Of a DNA stretch of 64,000 nucleotides, positions 56,900 through 64,000 are shown in pieces. The stretch's first letter is position 1. Each line of letters opens with the position of its first letter. The notes beneath the pieces were generated by a model, which ran no database searches, was not told where the DNA came from, and saw only the letters and a program-made list of their open reading frames with translations. The position numbers and the translations under genes were made by a program. Source of the stretch: Methylobacterium oryzihabitans (GTDB taxonomy: Bacteria; Pseudomonadota; Alphaproteobacteria; Rhizobiales; Beijerinckiaceae); NCBI RefSeq assembly GCF_004004555.2, contig NZ_SACP01000006.1:1-64000 (forward strand), given 5' to 3'.

Positions 56900-57295
56900 T
56901 CACACGAACTGGCTCAGGCCCGGGATCGAGCCGACGATCGGCCCCATCACGTCCTCGCCGGCCTTCTCGCGGCCGTAGGCGAACAGCTCGCGGCCGAGGG
57001 GCTGCATCTGGCCCATCGGCACGCCGGCCGACATCAGCTTCTGGCCGAGCGCCATCACGCCGCCGCCCATCATGCCGCCGAGCATGCCCATCAGCCCGCC
57101 GCCGCCCTCGCCGGGGCCGCCGTCGCCGGACTGGGCGATCGCCGCCTCGGCGCCGGGCATCGCGGCGATGAGCTGCTGCACCTCGGCCTGGGGTCCCTCC
57201 TTCTGCAGGAAGGCCAGGATGAGCCCGATCGCCTTCTGGGCCGTGGTCGCGTCCAGTCCCGTGGCCTGCGTCACCCGGGCAACAAGCTCTTCCAT
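56900..57295 (-). CDS. Small Gly/Met-rich helical protein (DUF2267/DUF937-like)
   Basis: A 131-residue protein. Residues about 1-50 form helices (VTQATGLDATTAQKAIGLIL, KEGPQAEVQQLIAAMPGAE) like those of DUF2267/DUF937 bacterial proteins. The middle is a Gly/Met-rich run (GEGGGGLMGMLGGMMGGGVM). The end GREKAGEDVMGPIVGSIPGL is conserved-looking. ATG at 57295 with GGGAGA upstream. Function unknown; family placement is tentative. Confidence 0.6.
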   Translation of the reverse strand: MEELVARVTQATGLDATTAQKAIGLILAFLQKEGPQAEVQQLIAAMPGAEAAIAQSGDGGPGEGGGGLMGMLGGMMGGGVMALGQKLMSAGVPMGQMQPLGRELFAYGREKAGEDVMGPIVGSIPGLSQFV

Positions 57296-57435
57296 CTGGG
57301 TCTCCCGCTCATGGCAAGCGCCCCGCGGTCTTGCCGCGAAGCCGGACGGGAAATCAAGGCGCGTGATCCGCGCCGTCCGGCCCGCGACCGTCGGCCGGAT
57401 TCGCGCTAACCTTGGGTCATGACGGGAGGCGACCG

Positions 57436-58236
57436 ATGGCGGGGACCGGACGGGTGGCATCCATCGCGGCGGCCTGCCTGCTCGCCGGGGCGGCGCAGGC
57501 CCAGACCCCTCGCGCGTCGGGGCCCTGCGCCCAGAGGGCCGCCCGGCAGGACCGGCTCGTCGCCGTCGACGGCCACGGCGACCTCGCCCTCGAATCGGGG
57601 CGGCGCGGGCGGCTCGACGGCCTGCGCCTCCCCGACGACCCGGCTCTCGCGGCGGCGGCGCGCGCGTGGCTGCTCGCCCTGCGCGGCCGGGCGCTGGCGA
57701 CCCGGGAGGCCACCGTGCCGGACCGCTGGGGCCGGATCGCCCTCGACGCCGCGACGGCGGACGCGGGCGAGCCGGTCGACCTCGCCGGCGGCCTCGTGGC
57801 GGCGGGGCTGGCGGTGGTCGATGCCGGCGAGGCCGACGCCCTGTGCCGGCCGGGCCTGCTGGCGATCGAGGCCGCGGCGCGGCGGCAGGGGAGGGGGCTG
57901 TGGGCGGCGACCGCCGTGCTGCCGGCGGACGACGCCGCGCGAATCGCCGCCGCGGCCGGGCGATTCGTGGTCGTCGAGGGCCGGGTGCGCAGCGTCGGCG
58001 AGCGCGAGCGGCGCACCTATCTCAACTTCGCCCCCTTCGGCGAGGACGGTCTCTCCGTCACGATGCAAAAGCGCACTTGGCGGATCCTGGCCGGACGTGG
58101 TTTGACTGCGGCCGCGCTCCGGGGGCGCCGGGTGCGGGCACGCGGCACCGTCGAACTGTGGCGCGGGCCGGTCCTCGACCTGGGGGCGGCCGAGATGATC
58201 GAGTTGCTGGACGAGGAGCAGGCGCAGCGGCGCTGA
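57436..58236 (+). CDS. Secreted thermonuclease-like (SNase-fold) protein
   Basis: A 266-residue protein with a signal peptide (VASIAAACLLAGAAQA). The following segment resembles the staphylococcal nuclease fold, with DGLRLPDDP, LAGGLVAAGLAVVDAGEAD and IEAAARRQGRGLWA, the last a typical SNase ending. The catalytic Arg-Glu-Arg set is not clearly conserved. An OB-fold-like second part starts VVEGRVRSVGERERRTYLNF. ATG at 57436 after GGGAGG. It is 9 bases from the next gene, so the two probably form one unit. Confidence 0.75.
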   Translation: MAGTGRVASIAAACLLAGAAQAQTPRASGPCAQRAARQDRLVAVDGHGDLALESGRRGRLDGLRLPDDPALAAAARAWLLALRGRALATREATVPDRWGRIALDAATADAGEPVDLAGGLVAAGLAVVDAGEADALCRPGLLAIEAAARRQGRGLWAATAVLPADDAARIAAAAGRFVVVEGRVRSVGERERRTYLNFAPFGEDGLSVTMQKRTWRILAGRGLTAAALRGRRVRARGTVELWRGPVLDLGAAEMIELLDEEQAQRR

Positions 58237-58245
58237 CGTATCGCG

Positions 58246-59730
58246 ATGGACCGGCCCTTCCCGCGCATCCTGCCGGCACCAGCGAGGCTGGCGCCAGCCT
58301 CGCTGGTGCCGCCCGTCCTGGCGGTGCTTCTGGCCGCCTGCGCCGGCGACCAGGGCGCCCCGCTGGCGCCGGTGGCGGTCGCGGTGCCGTCCGAGGCGCC
58401 GCGCACCACCGGGCGCGAGCGGCCGGCGGCCGATGCCGACCACGCCAAGCTCGTCGCCTCGTTCGGCGGCGAGTACAAGGCGCCGGCCGCCCTGCGGCTG
58501 CTCACCGAGGTCACCGACCGCCTCGTGCGCGCCACCGAGCGCCCGGACGAGACCTACGCGGTGACGCTGCTCGATTCGCCGGTGCCGAACGCCTTCGCTC
58601 TGCCCAACGGCCACCTCTACGCCACCCGCGGCCTGCTGGCGCTCGCCTCCGACACCTCGGAACTCGCCGCGGTGCTGGCGCACGAGATCGCCCACGTCAC
58701 CCTGCGCCACGCCAGCGCCCGCACCGAGATGGCCCTGCGCTCCGAACTGGTGAGCAAGGTCGTGGCCGACGTGCTGAAGGACCCCTCGACCGGGGCCCAG
58801 CTCCAGGACCAGTCGCGCTTCGTGCTGGCGCGGTTCTCCCGCGCCCAGGAATTCGAGGCCGATCAGGCCGGCGTCCGCACCCTGGCGCGGGCGGGCTACG
58901 ACCCGTTCGGCGCCTCGCGCTTCCTCACCGCCCTCAACCGGGCGACGGCGCTGCGGGCCGGCGGCGCCGGCGGGGCCGAGCCCGACCTGCTGGCGACCCA
59001 TCCGGGCACCCCCGAGCGCATCGTCCAGGTGACGCAGGCGGCCCGGCGCATCGGCGCGCCGGGCCTCGGCTCCGACGACCGCGCCCGCTACCTCGCGGCG
59101 ATCGACGGCATCGCCTACGGCGACAATCCGGCCGACGGCATGATCCGCGGCCACCGCTTCATCCATCCCCGCCTCGGCATCGCCTTCGAGGCGCCGGAGG
59201 GTTTTTCGCTCGACAACACCGCCCGCGCGGTCCTGGGCTCGACCCCCGAGGGCAGCCGCCGCCTGCTGTTCGACGCCGTCGAGACCAATCCCGGCCAGGG
59301 GCTGGAGGAGGTGCTGAAGGCGACCTGGAACGACGCGATCGAGACCGACAGCTTCGAGAACCGGATGGTCAACGGCTTCCCGGCCGTGACCGCGGTGTCG
59401 AGGGGCAAGGAGTGGTTCTTCCGCCTCGCGGCGATCCGGGTCGGCACCAACACCTTCCGGATGATCATGGCGGCCAAGGGCAGCGTCGATCCGGAGCCGG
59501 CCTTTGGGCGCTGGCTGGCGAGCCTCGCCGCCGTCGGCCCGGAGGAGGCGCGCGCCCTCAGGCCGCTGCGGCTCCAGGTGGTCACCGCCGGGCCCGGCGA
59601 CACCGCCGAGGACTTCGCCCGCCGGATGGTGGTGCCCGACCGCCCGCTGGAGCGGTTCCAGGCGCTCAACGGCCTGGAGCGCGGCAGCCGGGTGCGGCCG
59701 GGCCAGTCGTACAAGCTGGTCGTCGAATAG
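58246..59730 (+). CDS. M48-family periplasmic metalloprotease lipoprotein (BepA-like)
   Basis: A 494-residue protein with a lipoprotein signal ending LAAC near residue 31. The zinc site is HEIAH in LAAVLAHEIAHVTLRHASAR, with the third ligand in AQEFEADQAGV. The family segments NAFALPNGHLYATRGLL and LATHPGTPERI are present. The carboxy terminus (about 430-494) has a LysM-like motif (AEDFARRMVVPDRPLERFQ, VRPGQSYKLVV). Such enzymes handle outer-membrane protein quality control. A perfect 38-bp palindrome lies in the signal-sequence codons. Confidence 0.88.
   Translation: MDRPFPRILPAPARLAPASLVPPVLAVLLAACAGDQGAPLAPVAVAVPSEAPRTTGRERPAADADHAKLVASFGGEYKAPAALRLLTEVTDRLVRATERPDETYAVTLLDSPVPNAFALPNGHLYATRGLLALASDTSELAAVLAHEIAHVTLRHASARTEMALRSELVSKVVADVLKDPSTGAQLQDQSRFVLARFSRAQEFEADQAGVRTLARAGYDPFGASRFLTALNRATALRAGGAGGAEPDLLATHPGTPERIVQVTQAARRIGAPGLGSDDRARYLAAIDGIAYGDNPADGMIRGHRFIHPRLGIAFEAPEGFSLDNTARAVLGSTPEGSRRLLFDAVETNPGQGLEEVLKATWNDAIETDSFENRMVNGFPAVTAVSRGKEWFFRLAAIRVGTNTFRMIMAAKGSVDPEPAFGRWLASLAAVGPEEARALRPLRLQVVTAGPGDTAEDFARRMVVPDRPLERFQALNGLERGSRVRPGQSYKLVVE
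58274..58311. repeat. Perfect 38-bp palindrome inside the M48 gene
   Basis: CGGCACCAGCGAGGCTGGC (58274-58292) is followed with no spacer by its exact complement (58293-58311). It encodes about residues 10-23 of the lipoprotein signal region. Confidence 0.9.
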
Positions 59731-59734
59731 GGGC

Positions 59735-60430
59735 TCACGCCCCGTCGCGGATCCCGAAGGCGCGCGCGAGGGCGAGGCGCCCCGGCGGGGTCACCTCCAC
59801 CGCCCGGGTGCGCTCCAGGCGGCGCAGCCAGCCGCGGGCGAGGAAGCCGTCGAGCAGGGCGGCACCGAGCACCCCGGCGATGTGCGGCCGGCGCTCGCTC
59901 CAGTCGAGGCAGGGCCGGCAGAACACCCGCCGCCCGCCGGCCGACCGGTCGAGGTCGATGCCGAGGTCGCGCAGGAAGGCCGCGCCCTCCGGCGTCAGGG
60001 CGCCGCCGTCCGGCGCGAGGTCGATCTGGCCGCGCGCCACCATCGCGTCCGCCATCGCCACCGCGACATGGCCCGCGAGGTGGTCGTAGCAGGTACGGGC
60101 GTGGCGCAGGCGCCGGTCCCGCGGGCCGGTCGCCGGGCGGCGCGGCGGCGGGCGGTCGGCCGCCACCGCCATCACGCTCTCCATCATCCGCGCCACCGAC
60201 GGCGAGGCGAGGCGGTGGTAGCGGTGCCGCCCCTGCCGCTCGACCGCGAGCAGCCCGGCCTCCGACAGCCGGGCGAGGTGGCTGCTCGCCGTCTGCGGCG
60301 TGACCCCGGCGGCGCGGGCGAGTTCCGCCGCGGTCAGCGCCCGGCCGTCGAGCAGGGCGTCCAGCATCCCGGCGCGGGCCGGGTCGCCCATCAGGGCGGC
60401 GATCTGCGCGAAGGCGGCGGTGGTGGTCAT
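59735..60430 (-). CDS. ArsR-family transcriptional regulator
   Basis: A 231-residue winged-helix regulator. The DNA-binding region (about 10-85) includes LTAAELARAAGVTPQTASSHLARLSEAGLL and RQGRHRYHRLA. The second half has CYDHLAGHVAVAMADAM and FCRPCLDWSERRPHIAG, typical of a subfamily that senses something other than simple arsenite. ATG at 60430. It diverges from the DUF1127 gene and from the MFS transporter beyond it. A TTCGG / CCGAA inverted repeat (60484-60499) in the gap is a weak operator candidate. Confidence 0.88.
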   Translation of the reverse strand: MTTTAAFAQIAALMGDPARAGMLDALLDGRALTAAELARAAGVTPQTASSHLARLSEAGLLAVERQGRHRYHRLASPSVARMMESVMAVAADRPPPRRPATGPRDRRLRHARTCYDHLAGHVAVAMADAMVARGQIDLAPDGGALTPEGAAFLRDLGIDLDRSAGGRRVFCRPCLDWSERRPHIAGVLGAALLDGFLARGWLRRLERTRAVEVTPPGRLALARAFGIRDGA

Positions 60431-60559
60431 GGCGGCGCTCCCGGGGCGGGCCGCACCCTTCTACCCGAGCCGGACCGCCGATGCTTCGGCCACGCCCGAA
60501 CCGTCGCGGCGGCTCCTTCGGCGAGGCTCCCGTCCCGACCGGACGACGAGGAGCCCCGC

Positions 60560-60769
60560 ATGGCGCCGCCGACACCCCCCGCACTTCCCCTCCCCGGCCC
60601 GCCCGGCGAGCCGTTCTGGCGCCGCTGGCTGCGCTGCCGGCGCGACCGGGACCATCTGGAGGGTCTCGACGCCCGCCTGCTGCGGGATGTGGGGCTGACG
60701 CGGGCGGATCTGCGGTGGCTCGGGGCGGGGCGGAAGCCGGGCGGGGCCGGGTTGCACCGTGGGCCGTGA
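60560..60769 (+). CDS. DUF1127 small protein
   Basis: A 69-residue protein with a Pro-rich lead and the DUF1127 core FWRRWLRCRRDRDHLEGLDARLLRDVGLTRAD-like pattern near 18-52. Arg-rich DUF1127 proteins bind RNA or act in phosphate and carbon regulation in other alphaproteobacteria. ATG at 60560 with GAGGAG upstream. It diverges from the ArsR gene. Confidence 0.78.
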   Translation: MAPPTPPALPLPGPPGEPFWRRWLRCRRDRDHLEGLDARLLRDVGLTRADLRWLGAGRKPGGAGLHRGP

Positions 60770-61036
60770 CGATCCCGTGTCGGGGCAGGCTCGTCCGGCC
60801 TGATCCCGGGGCAAGCCGTCGTCCGTCGTGAGCGGTGACGGCGCCCCGCGAGCGAGGAGGTGGTCCGGACCCGCTCCTCCTGCGCCCGGGCCGGCGGATC
60901 CTGCCGGTCGCTCGGGGCCCTGCCTCGCGCCAGGGCGCAACCGTGCCCCGGGCGCAGAGCGCCCCCGCTCCCGCGGGACGGTGCACGCGCCGACCCGATG
61001 CGATACGCACCCGCGTGACGCGGGAGGACGGCCGGG

Positions 61037-62419
61037 ATGACGAGCGGAGCCGGGGTGCGGCCGGAGGTGGCCGACGGGCTGCCGGTGGCGGAGCGGCTGT
61101 GGGCGATGCTGGCGATCGGCATCGCCATGACCATGGCGGTGCTCGACGGGGCGATCGTCAACGTCGCCCTGCCGGTCATCGCCCGCGACCTCGGGGTGTC
61201 GCCCGGCGCCGCGATCTTCGTCACCAACGGCTACCAGCTCGCCGTCACCGCGGCGCTGCTGCCGCTCGCCTCCCTCGGCGATATCGTCGGCTACAAGCGG
61301 GTCTATATCGGCGGGCTGGCCCTGTTCACCGTGGCCTCGCTCGCCTGCGCGCTCACCGGCTCCCTCGAGGTGCTGGTCGCCGCGCGCATCGCCCAGGGGC
61401 TCGGGGCGGCCGGCATCATGAGCGTCAACATCGCGCTCGTGCGCTTCATCTATCCGGCGCGGATGATCGGGCAGGGCGTCGGCACCGTCGCGCTCATGGT
61501 GGCGATCGCCTCGGCGGCCGGGCCGACCGTCGCCTCGGCGATTCTCGCCGTGGCGTCCTGGCCGTGGCTGTTCCTCGTCAACGGGCCCCTCGGCGTCGCG
61601 GCCCTGCTGGTGGCGGCCCGCACCCTGCCGGCGACGCCGCTGAGCGGCGCGCGCTTCGACGGCCTCAGCGCCGTGCTCAACGCGGTGTTCTTCTGCCTGC
61701 TCATCACCGGGGTCGACGGGCTCGGCGACCCGGCCGGGCAGCGGCTCGCCGTCGCGGCGCTCGCCGGCGCCCTCGGGGTCGGGACCGCCTTCGTGTGGAC
61801 CCAGCTCCGGCTGCCGGCGCCGCTGCTGCCGGTCGACCTCTTGCGGATCCGGGTCTTCGCCCTGTCGATGGTGTCGTCGGTCTGCGCCTTCTCGGCCCAG
61901 ATGATGGCCTACGTCGCGCTGCCGTTCTACTTCCAGGACGTGCTGCACCGCTCCAGCATCGAGACCGGCTTCCTGATGACGCCGTGGCCGATCGCCATCG
62001 CGGTCGTCGCGCCGATCTCCGGGCGCCTCGCCGACCGCTACCCGCCGGGCCTGCTCGGCGGCATCGGGCTCGCGGTGCTGGCGGTGGGGCTGGCCCTGAT
62101 GGCGACACTGCCGCCCGATCCCTCGACCGCCGCCATCGCCTGGCGCCTGACCGTCTGCGGCCTCGGCTTCGGGCTGTTCCAGGCGCCCAACAACAAGGTC
62201 ATCATCACCAGCGCCCCGCGCGAGCGCAGCGGCGGCGCCAGCGGCATGCAATCGACCGCGCGCCTGCTCGGCCAGTCGCTCGGGGCGGCGGTGGTGGCGG
62301 TGATCTTCGGCCTCGCCCACACCGCCGGCACGATCACCGCCCTGTGGCTCGCCGCCGCCCTGTCGGGGGTCGGGGCGCTGGCGAGCACGCTGCGGGTCGG
62401 GCGGCGGACGCGGCCGTGA
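61037..62419 (+). CDS. MFS efflux transporter (DHA2, 14-helix type)
   Basis: A 460-residue major-facilitator protein. LDGAIVNVALPVIARDLGV is the typical first-helix motif of DHA2 drug/proton antiporters; LASLGDIVGYKRVYIGGLALF is motif A. About 14 hydrophobic helices fit. ATG at 61037 with GGGAGG upstream. Placed after the divergent arsR/DUF1127 pair, so control by that regulator is plausible. Substrate unknown. Confidence 0.88.
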   Translation: MTSGAGVRPEVADGLPVAERLWAMLAIGIAMTMAVLDGAIVNVALPVIARDLGVSPGAAIFVTNGYQLAVTAALLPLASLGDIVGYKRVYIGGLALFTVASLACALTGSLEVLVAARIAQGLGAAGIMSVNIALVRFIYPARMIGQGVGTVALMVAIASAAGPTVASAILAVASWPWLFLVNGPLGVAALLVAARTLPATPLSGARFDGLSAVLNAVFFCLLITGVDGLGDPAGQRLAVAALAGALGVGTAFVWTQLRLPAPLLPVDLLRIRVFALSMVSSVCAFSAQMMAYVALPFYFQDVLHRSSIETGFLMTPWPIAIAVVAPISGRLADRYPPGLLGGIGLAVLAVGLALMATLPPDPSTAAIAWRLTVCGLGFGLFQAPNNKVIITSAPRERSGGASGMQSTARLLGQSLGAAVVAVIFGLAHTAGTITALWLAAALSGVGALASTLRVGRRTRP

Positions 62420-62444
62420 CGGCGGCGTCCGGCGTCGCCGGCGC

Positions 62445-62783
62445 CTACTTCAGGTGCTGGGCGAGGTACTTGTTCATCTCGAACATCGTCGCCTTGTCCT
62501 TGCCGAACACCTTCTTGAGGTGATCGTCGGCGAGGATCTCGCGCTTGTTCTCGGGGTTCTGCAGGTTGTGCTTGCGGATGTAGTCCCAGACCTTGCTGAC
62601 GACCTCGCCCCGCGGCAGCGGGCTGGAGCCGACGATGGCGGCGAGCTCGGGGGTCGGCTGCAGCGGCTTCTGAAGGGCGTTCGGCTTGTCGCCGGACTTC
62701 GGCGCCGCGACCTTCTTGGCCTTCGCCTTGCCTTCGGTCTCGTCGGCCTTCGGCGCCTCTTTCTTGGTCGTCTTCGTCGCCAT
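62445..62783 (-). CDS. SWIB/MDM2-domain protein
   Basis: A 112-residue protein. A Lys/Ala-rich tail (about 1-35, MATKTTKKEAPKADET) precedes one SWIB domain (about 36-112, LQPTPELAAIVGSSPLPRGE, VWDYIRKHNLQNPENKREIL, KATMFEMNKYLAQHLK). Bacterial SWIB proteins are known mainly from chlamydiae and alphaproteobacteria; a DNA-linked role is proposed from the eukaryotic domain. ATG at 62783. A single-domain free form, without the topoisomerase fusion seen in chlamydiae. Confidence 0.92.
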   Translation of the reverse strand: MATKTTKKEAPKADETEGKAKAKKVAAPKSGDKPNALQKPLQPTPELAAIVGSSPLPRGEVVSKVWDYIRKHNLQNPENKREILADDHLKKVFGKDKATMFEMNKYLAQHLK

Positions 62784-62938
62784 CGGGGTTCCTCCGACAC
62801 TTGGTCCGCGGCCCCGGAAAACGGGCGACCGCCACATCAGAACGCGTAGCACCAACAACTAAGCCGTGCCCAGGGCGTTCCAAAGGGAAAAATCGCGCCC
62901 GAGGCACCGCCGTCCACATGCCAGTCGCAGGGGCGCGG

Positions 62939-63952
62939 TCACGCCCCCGTCCAGGTCGACCGCCCCTCGAGGGGATAGGCCGGATCGTTGAAGCCCGGCG
63001 TCGAGGGATGCCCGGCCGGGACGAGGCGGTCGACCAGGGCCTCGTCCTCGGCGGTGAAGCGGTAGGCCAGCGCCCCGGCATAGGCCTGCCACTGCGCGAA
63101 GGTGCGCGGACCGGCGATGACCGAGGTCACCGCGCGGTTGTTGAGCACCCAGGCCACCGCGAAGTCGCCCGGGCTGGCGCCGCGGGCCTCGGCATGGGCG
63201 CGGATCTCCTGCGCGATGGCGAGGCTCTCGGGCCGCCACTCGGTCTGCATCATCCGGGTGTCGCCGCGCCCGGCCCGGGTGCCCTCCGGCGGCGCCTCGC
63301 CCGGCCGGTACTTGGCGGTCAGCACGCCGCGGGCGAGGGGCGAGTAGGGCACCACCCCGAGGCCGAAATGGGCGCAGGCCGGCAGGTGCTCGACCTCCGG
63401 CATCCGGTTGAGGGCGTTGTAGTACGGCTGGCTCGCCACCGGCCGGTCGATGCCGGCCTCGTCGCACAGCCGGCAGATCTCCGCCACCCGCCACGCCCGG
63501 TGGTTGGAGACCCCGACATGCAGGACCTTGCCGGCCCGGACCAGGTGCTCCAGCGCCCGCACCGTCTCGTCGAGCGGCGTCGCGTGGTCCTCCTTGTGCA
63601 GGTAGTACAGGTCGATCCGATCGGTGCCGAGGCGCTTCAGGCTCGCCTCGCAGGCGCGCAGGACGTGGCCGCGCGACAGGCCGCGGTCGTTCGGCCCCGG
63701 CCCCATCGCGTTCGCCACCTTGGTGGCGACGACCCAGGCGTCGCGCTCCGCCGCGATGGCGCGGCCGACCACCTCCTCCGAGCGGCCGTCGTTGTAGACG
63801 TCCGCGGTGTCGATGAAGTTGAGGCCCTGGTCGCGCGCGTCGGCGACGATCCGCGCCGCCTCGTCGTCGGGGGTCTGGCCGCCGAACATCATCGTGCCGA
63901 GGCATAGCGGCGACACCTTCAGGCCCGATCGGCCGAGCGTGCGGTACTCCAT
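62939..63952 (-). CDS. Aldo/keto reductase
   Basis: A 337-residue NADP-dependent reductase. The catalytic tetrad is visible: Asp and Tyr in NFIDTADVYNDGRSEEVVG, Lys in AWVVATKVAN and His in LYYLHKEDHATPLD. The cofactor-binding end includes TSVIAGPRTFAQW. The opening MEYRTLGRSGLKVSPLCLGTMMFG is standard. ATG at 63952. Substrate unknown; nothing beyond 63952 is coding within the window. Confidence 0.92.
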   Translation of the reverse strand: MEYRTLGRSGLKVSPLCLGTMMFGGQTPDDEAARIVADARDQGLNFIDTADVYNDGRSEEVVGRAIAAERDAWVVATKVANAMGPGPNDRGLSRGHVLRACEASLKRLGTDRIDLYYLHKEDHATPLDETVRALEHLVRAGKVLHVGVSNHRAWRVAEICRLCDEAGIDRPVASQPYYNALNRMPEVEHLPACAHFGLGVVPYSPLARGVLTAKYRPGEAPPEGTRAGRGDTRMMQTEWRPESLAIAQEIRAHAEARGASPGDFAVAWVLNNRAVTSVIAGPRTFAQWQAYAGALAYRFTAEDEALVDRLVPAGHPSTPGFNDPAYPLEGRSTWTGA

Positions 63953-64000
63953 GGCGGTTCCTCCGAAAATGGCGCCGGCGTGGCCTCCGGCGGCGGCGCG

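Noticed and set aside
60770..61036. Possible regulatory hairpins before the MFS gene
   Set aside because: Only short GC-rich complementarities, no more than expected at this composition.

Overview
The window is high-G+C (around 70% by eye) chromosomal DNA from an alphaproteobacterium. The gene order points to a member of the Methylobacteriaceae (Methylobacterium or a close relative). The supporting features are a rimP-nusA-ylxR-infB operon, a lysC/ptsP pair, a single mdh-sucC-sucD-sucA-sucB-SDR-lpdA run, a glnK-amtB pair and an OlsB-type acyltransferase. The genus is inferred from protein content and order, not from an rRNA gene; no rRNA, tRNA, CRISPR array, prophage or insertion sequence was seen.

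Layout. 1-5.4 kb (minus strand): infB (cut by the left edge), ylxR, nusA and rimP, with a promoter and a strong intrinsic terminator in the rimP leader, then a PEBP-family gene and ubiG. 5.5-9.3 kb: lysC and ptsP. 9.3-9.9 kb: a gene-free region rich in hairpins and dispersed repeats. 9.9-15.1 kb: a small acidic protein, a TerB-like protein, a soluble PAS-PAS-PAS-MCP-PilZ chemoreceptor, a DUF1206 membrane protein and an aminotransferase. 15.2-18.4 kb: a XylD-like dehydratase flanked by repeats. 18.4-25.3 kb: marR-amidase, YihY, a ClcA-type chloride/proton exchanger and a ketopantoate-reductase-like gene. 25.3-33.6 kb: a structured leader before a small secreted protein, a transmembrane chemoreceptor, a double-receiver protein, a DUF2155 protein, an orphan PIN protein, a GNAT, ZapE and a TetR regulator. 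33.8-44.4 kb: the TCA-cycle block. 44.7-49.9 kb: manganese catalase, two oxidoreductase/membrane genes, dapE, a MoeB/ThiF protein and a thioesterase. 50-53.3 kb: glnK-amtB and an outer-membrane porin. 53.5-64 kb: tesB, a UbiH-family monooxygenase, olsB, secreted SNase-like and M48 proteins, an ArsR/DUF1127/MFS group, a SWIB protein and an aldo/keto reductase.

How the genes work together. The TCA block encodes malate dehydrogenase, both succinyl-CoA synthetase subunits and all three components of 2-oxoglutarate dehydrogenase, collinear and on one strand. It is interrupted by a low-G+C membrane ORF between sucC and sucD. glnK-amtB forms a nitrogen-sensing and ammonium-uptake unit behind a sigma-54-like site. 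The rimP operon couples ribosome maturation, transcription elongation and translation initiation.

The least explained material is in the intergenic regions. Repeat family A (a 10-bp-stem hairpin plus a conserved tail) occurs at four places and family B (about 130-150 bp) at three. A 25.3-25.6 kb leader combines a hidden ribosome-binding site, a 28-codon ORF and a terminator. A perfect 38-bp palindrome lies inside the signal-sequence codons of the M48 gene. The best candidates for something undescribed are the 25.3-25.95 kb leader/secreted-protein unit, the membrane ORF between sucC and sucD, and repeat family B.
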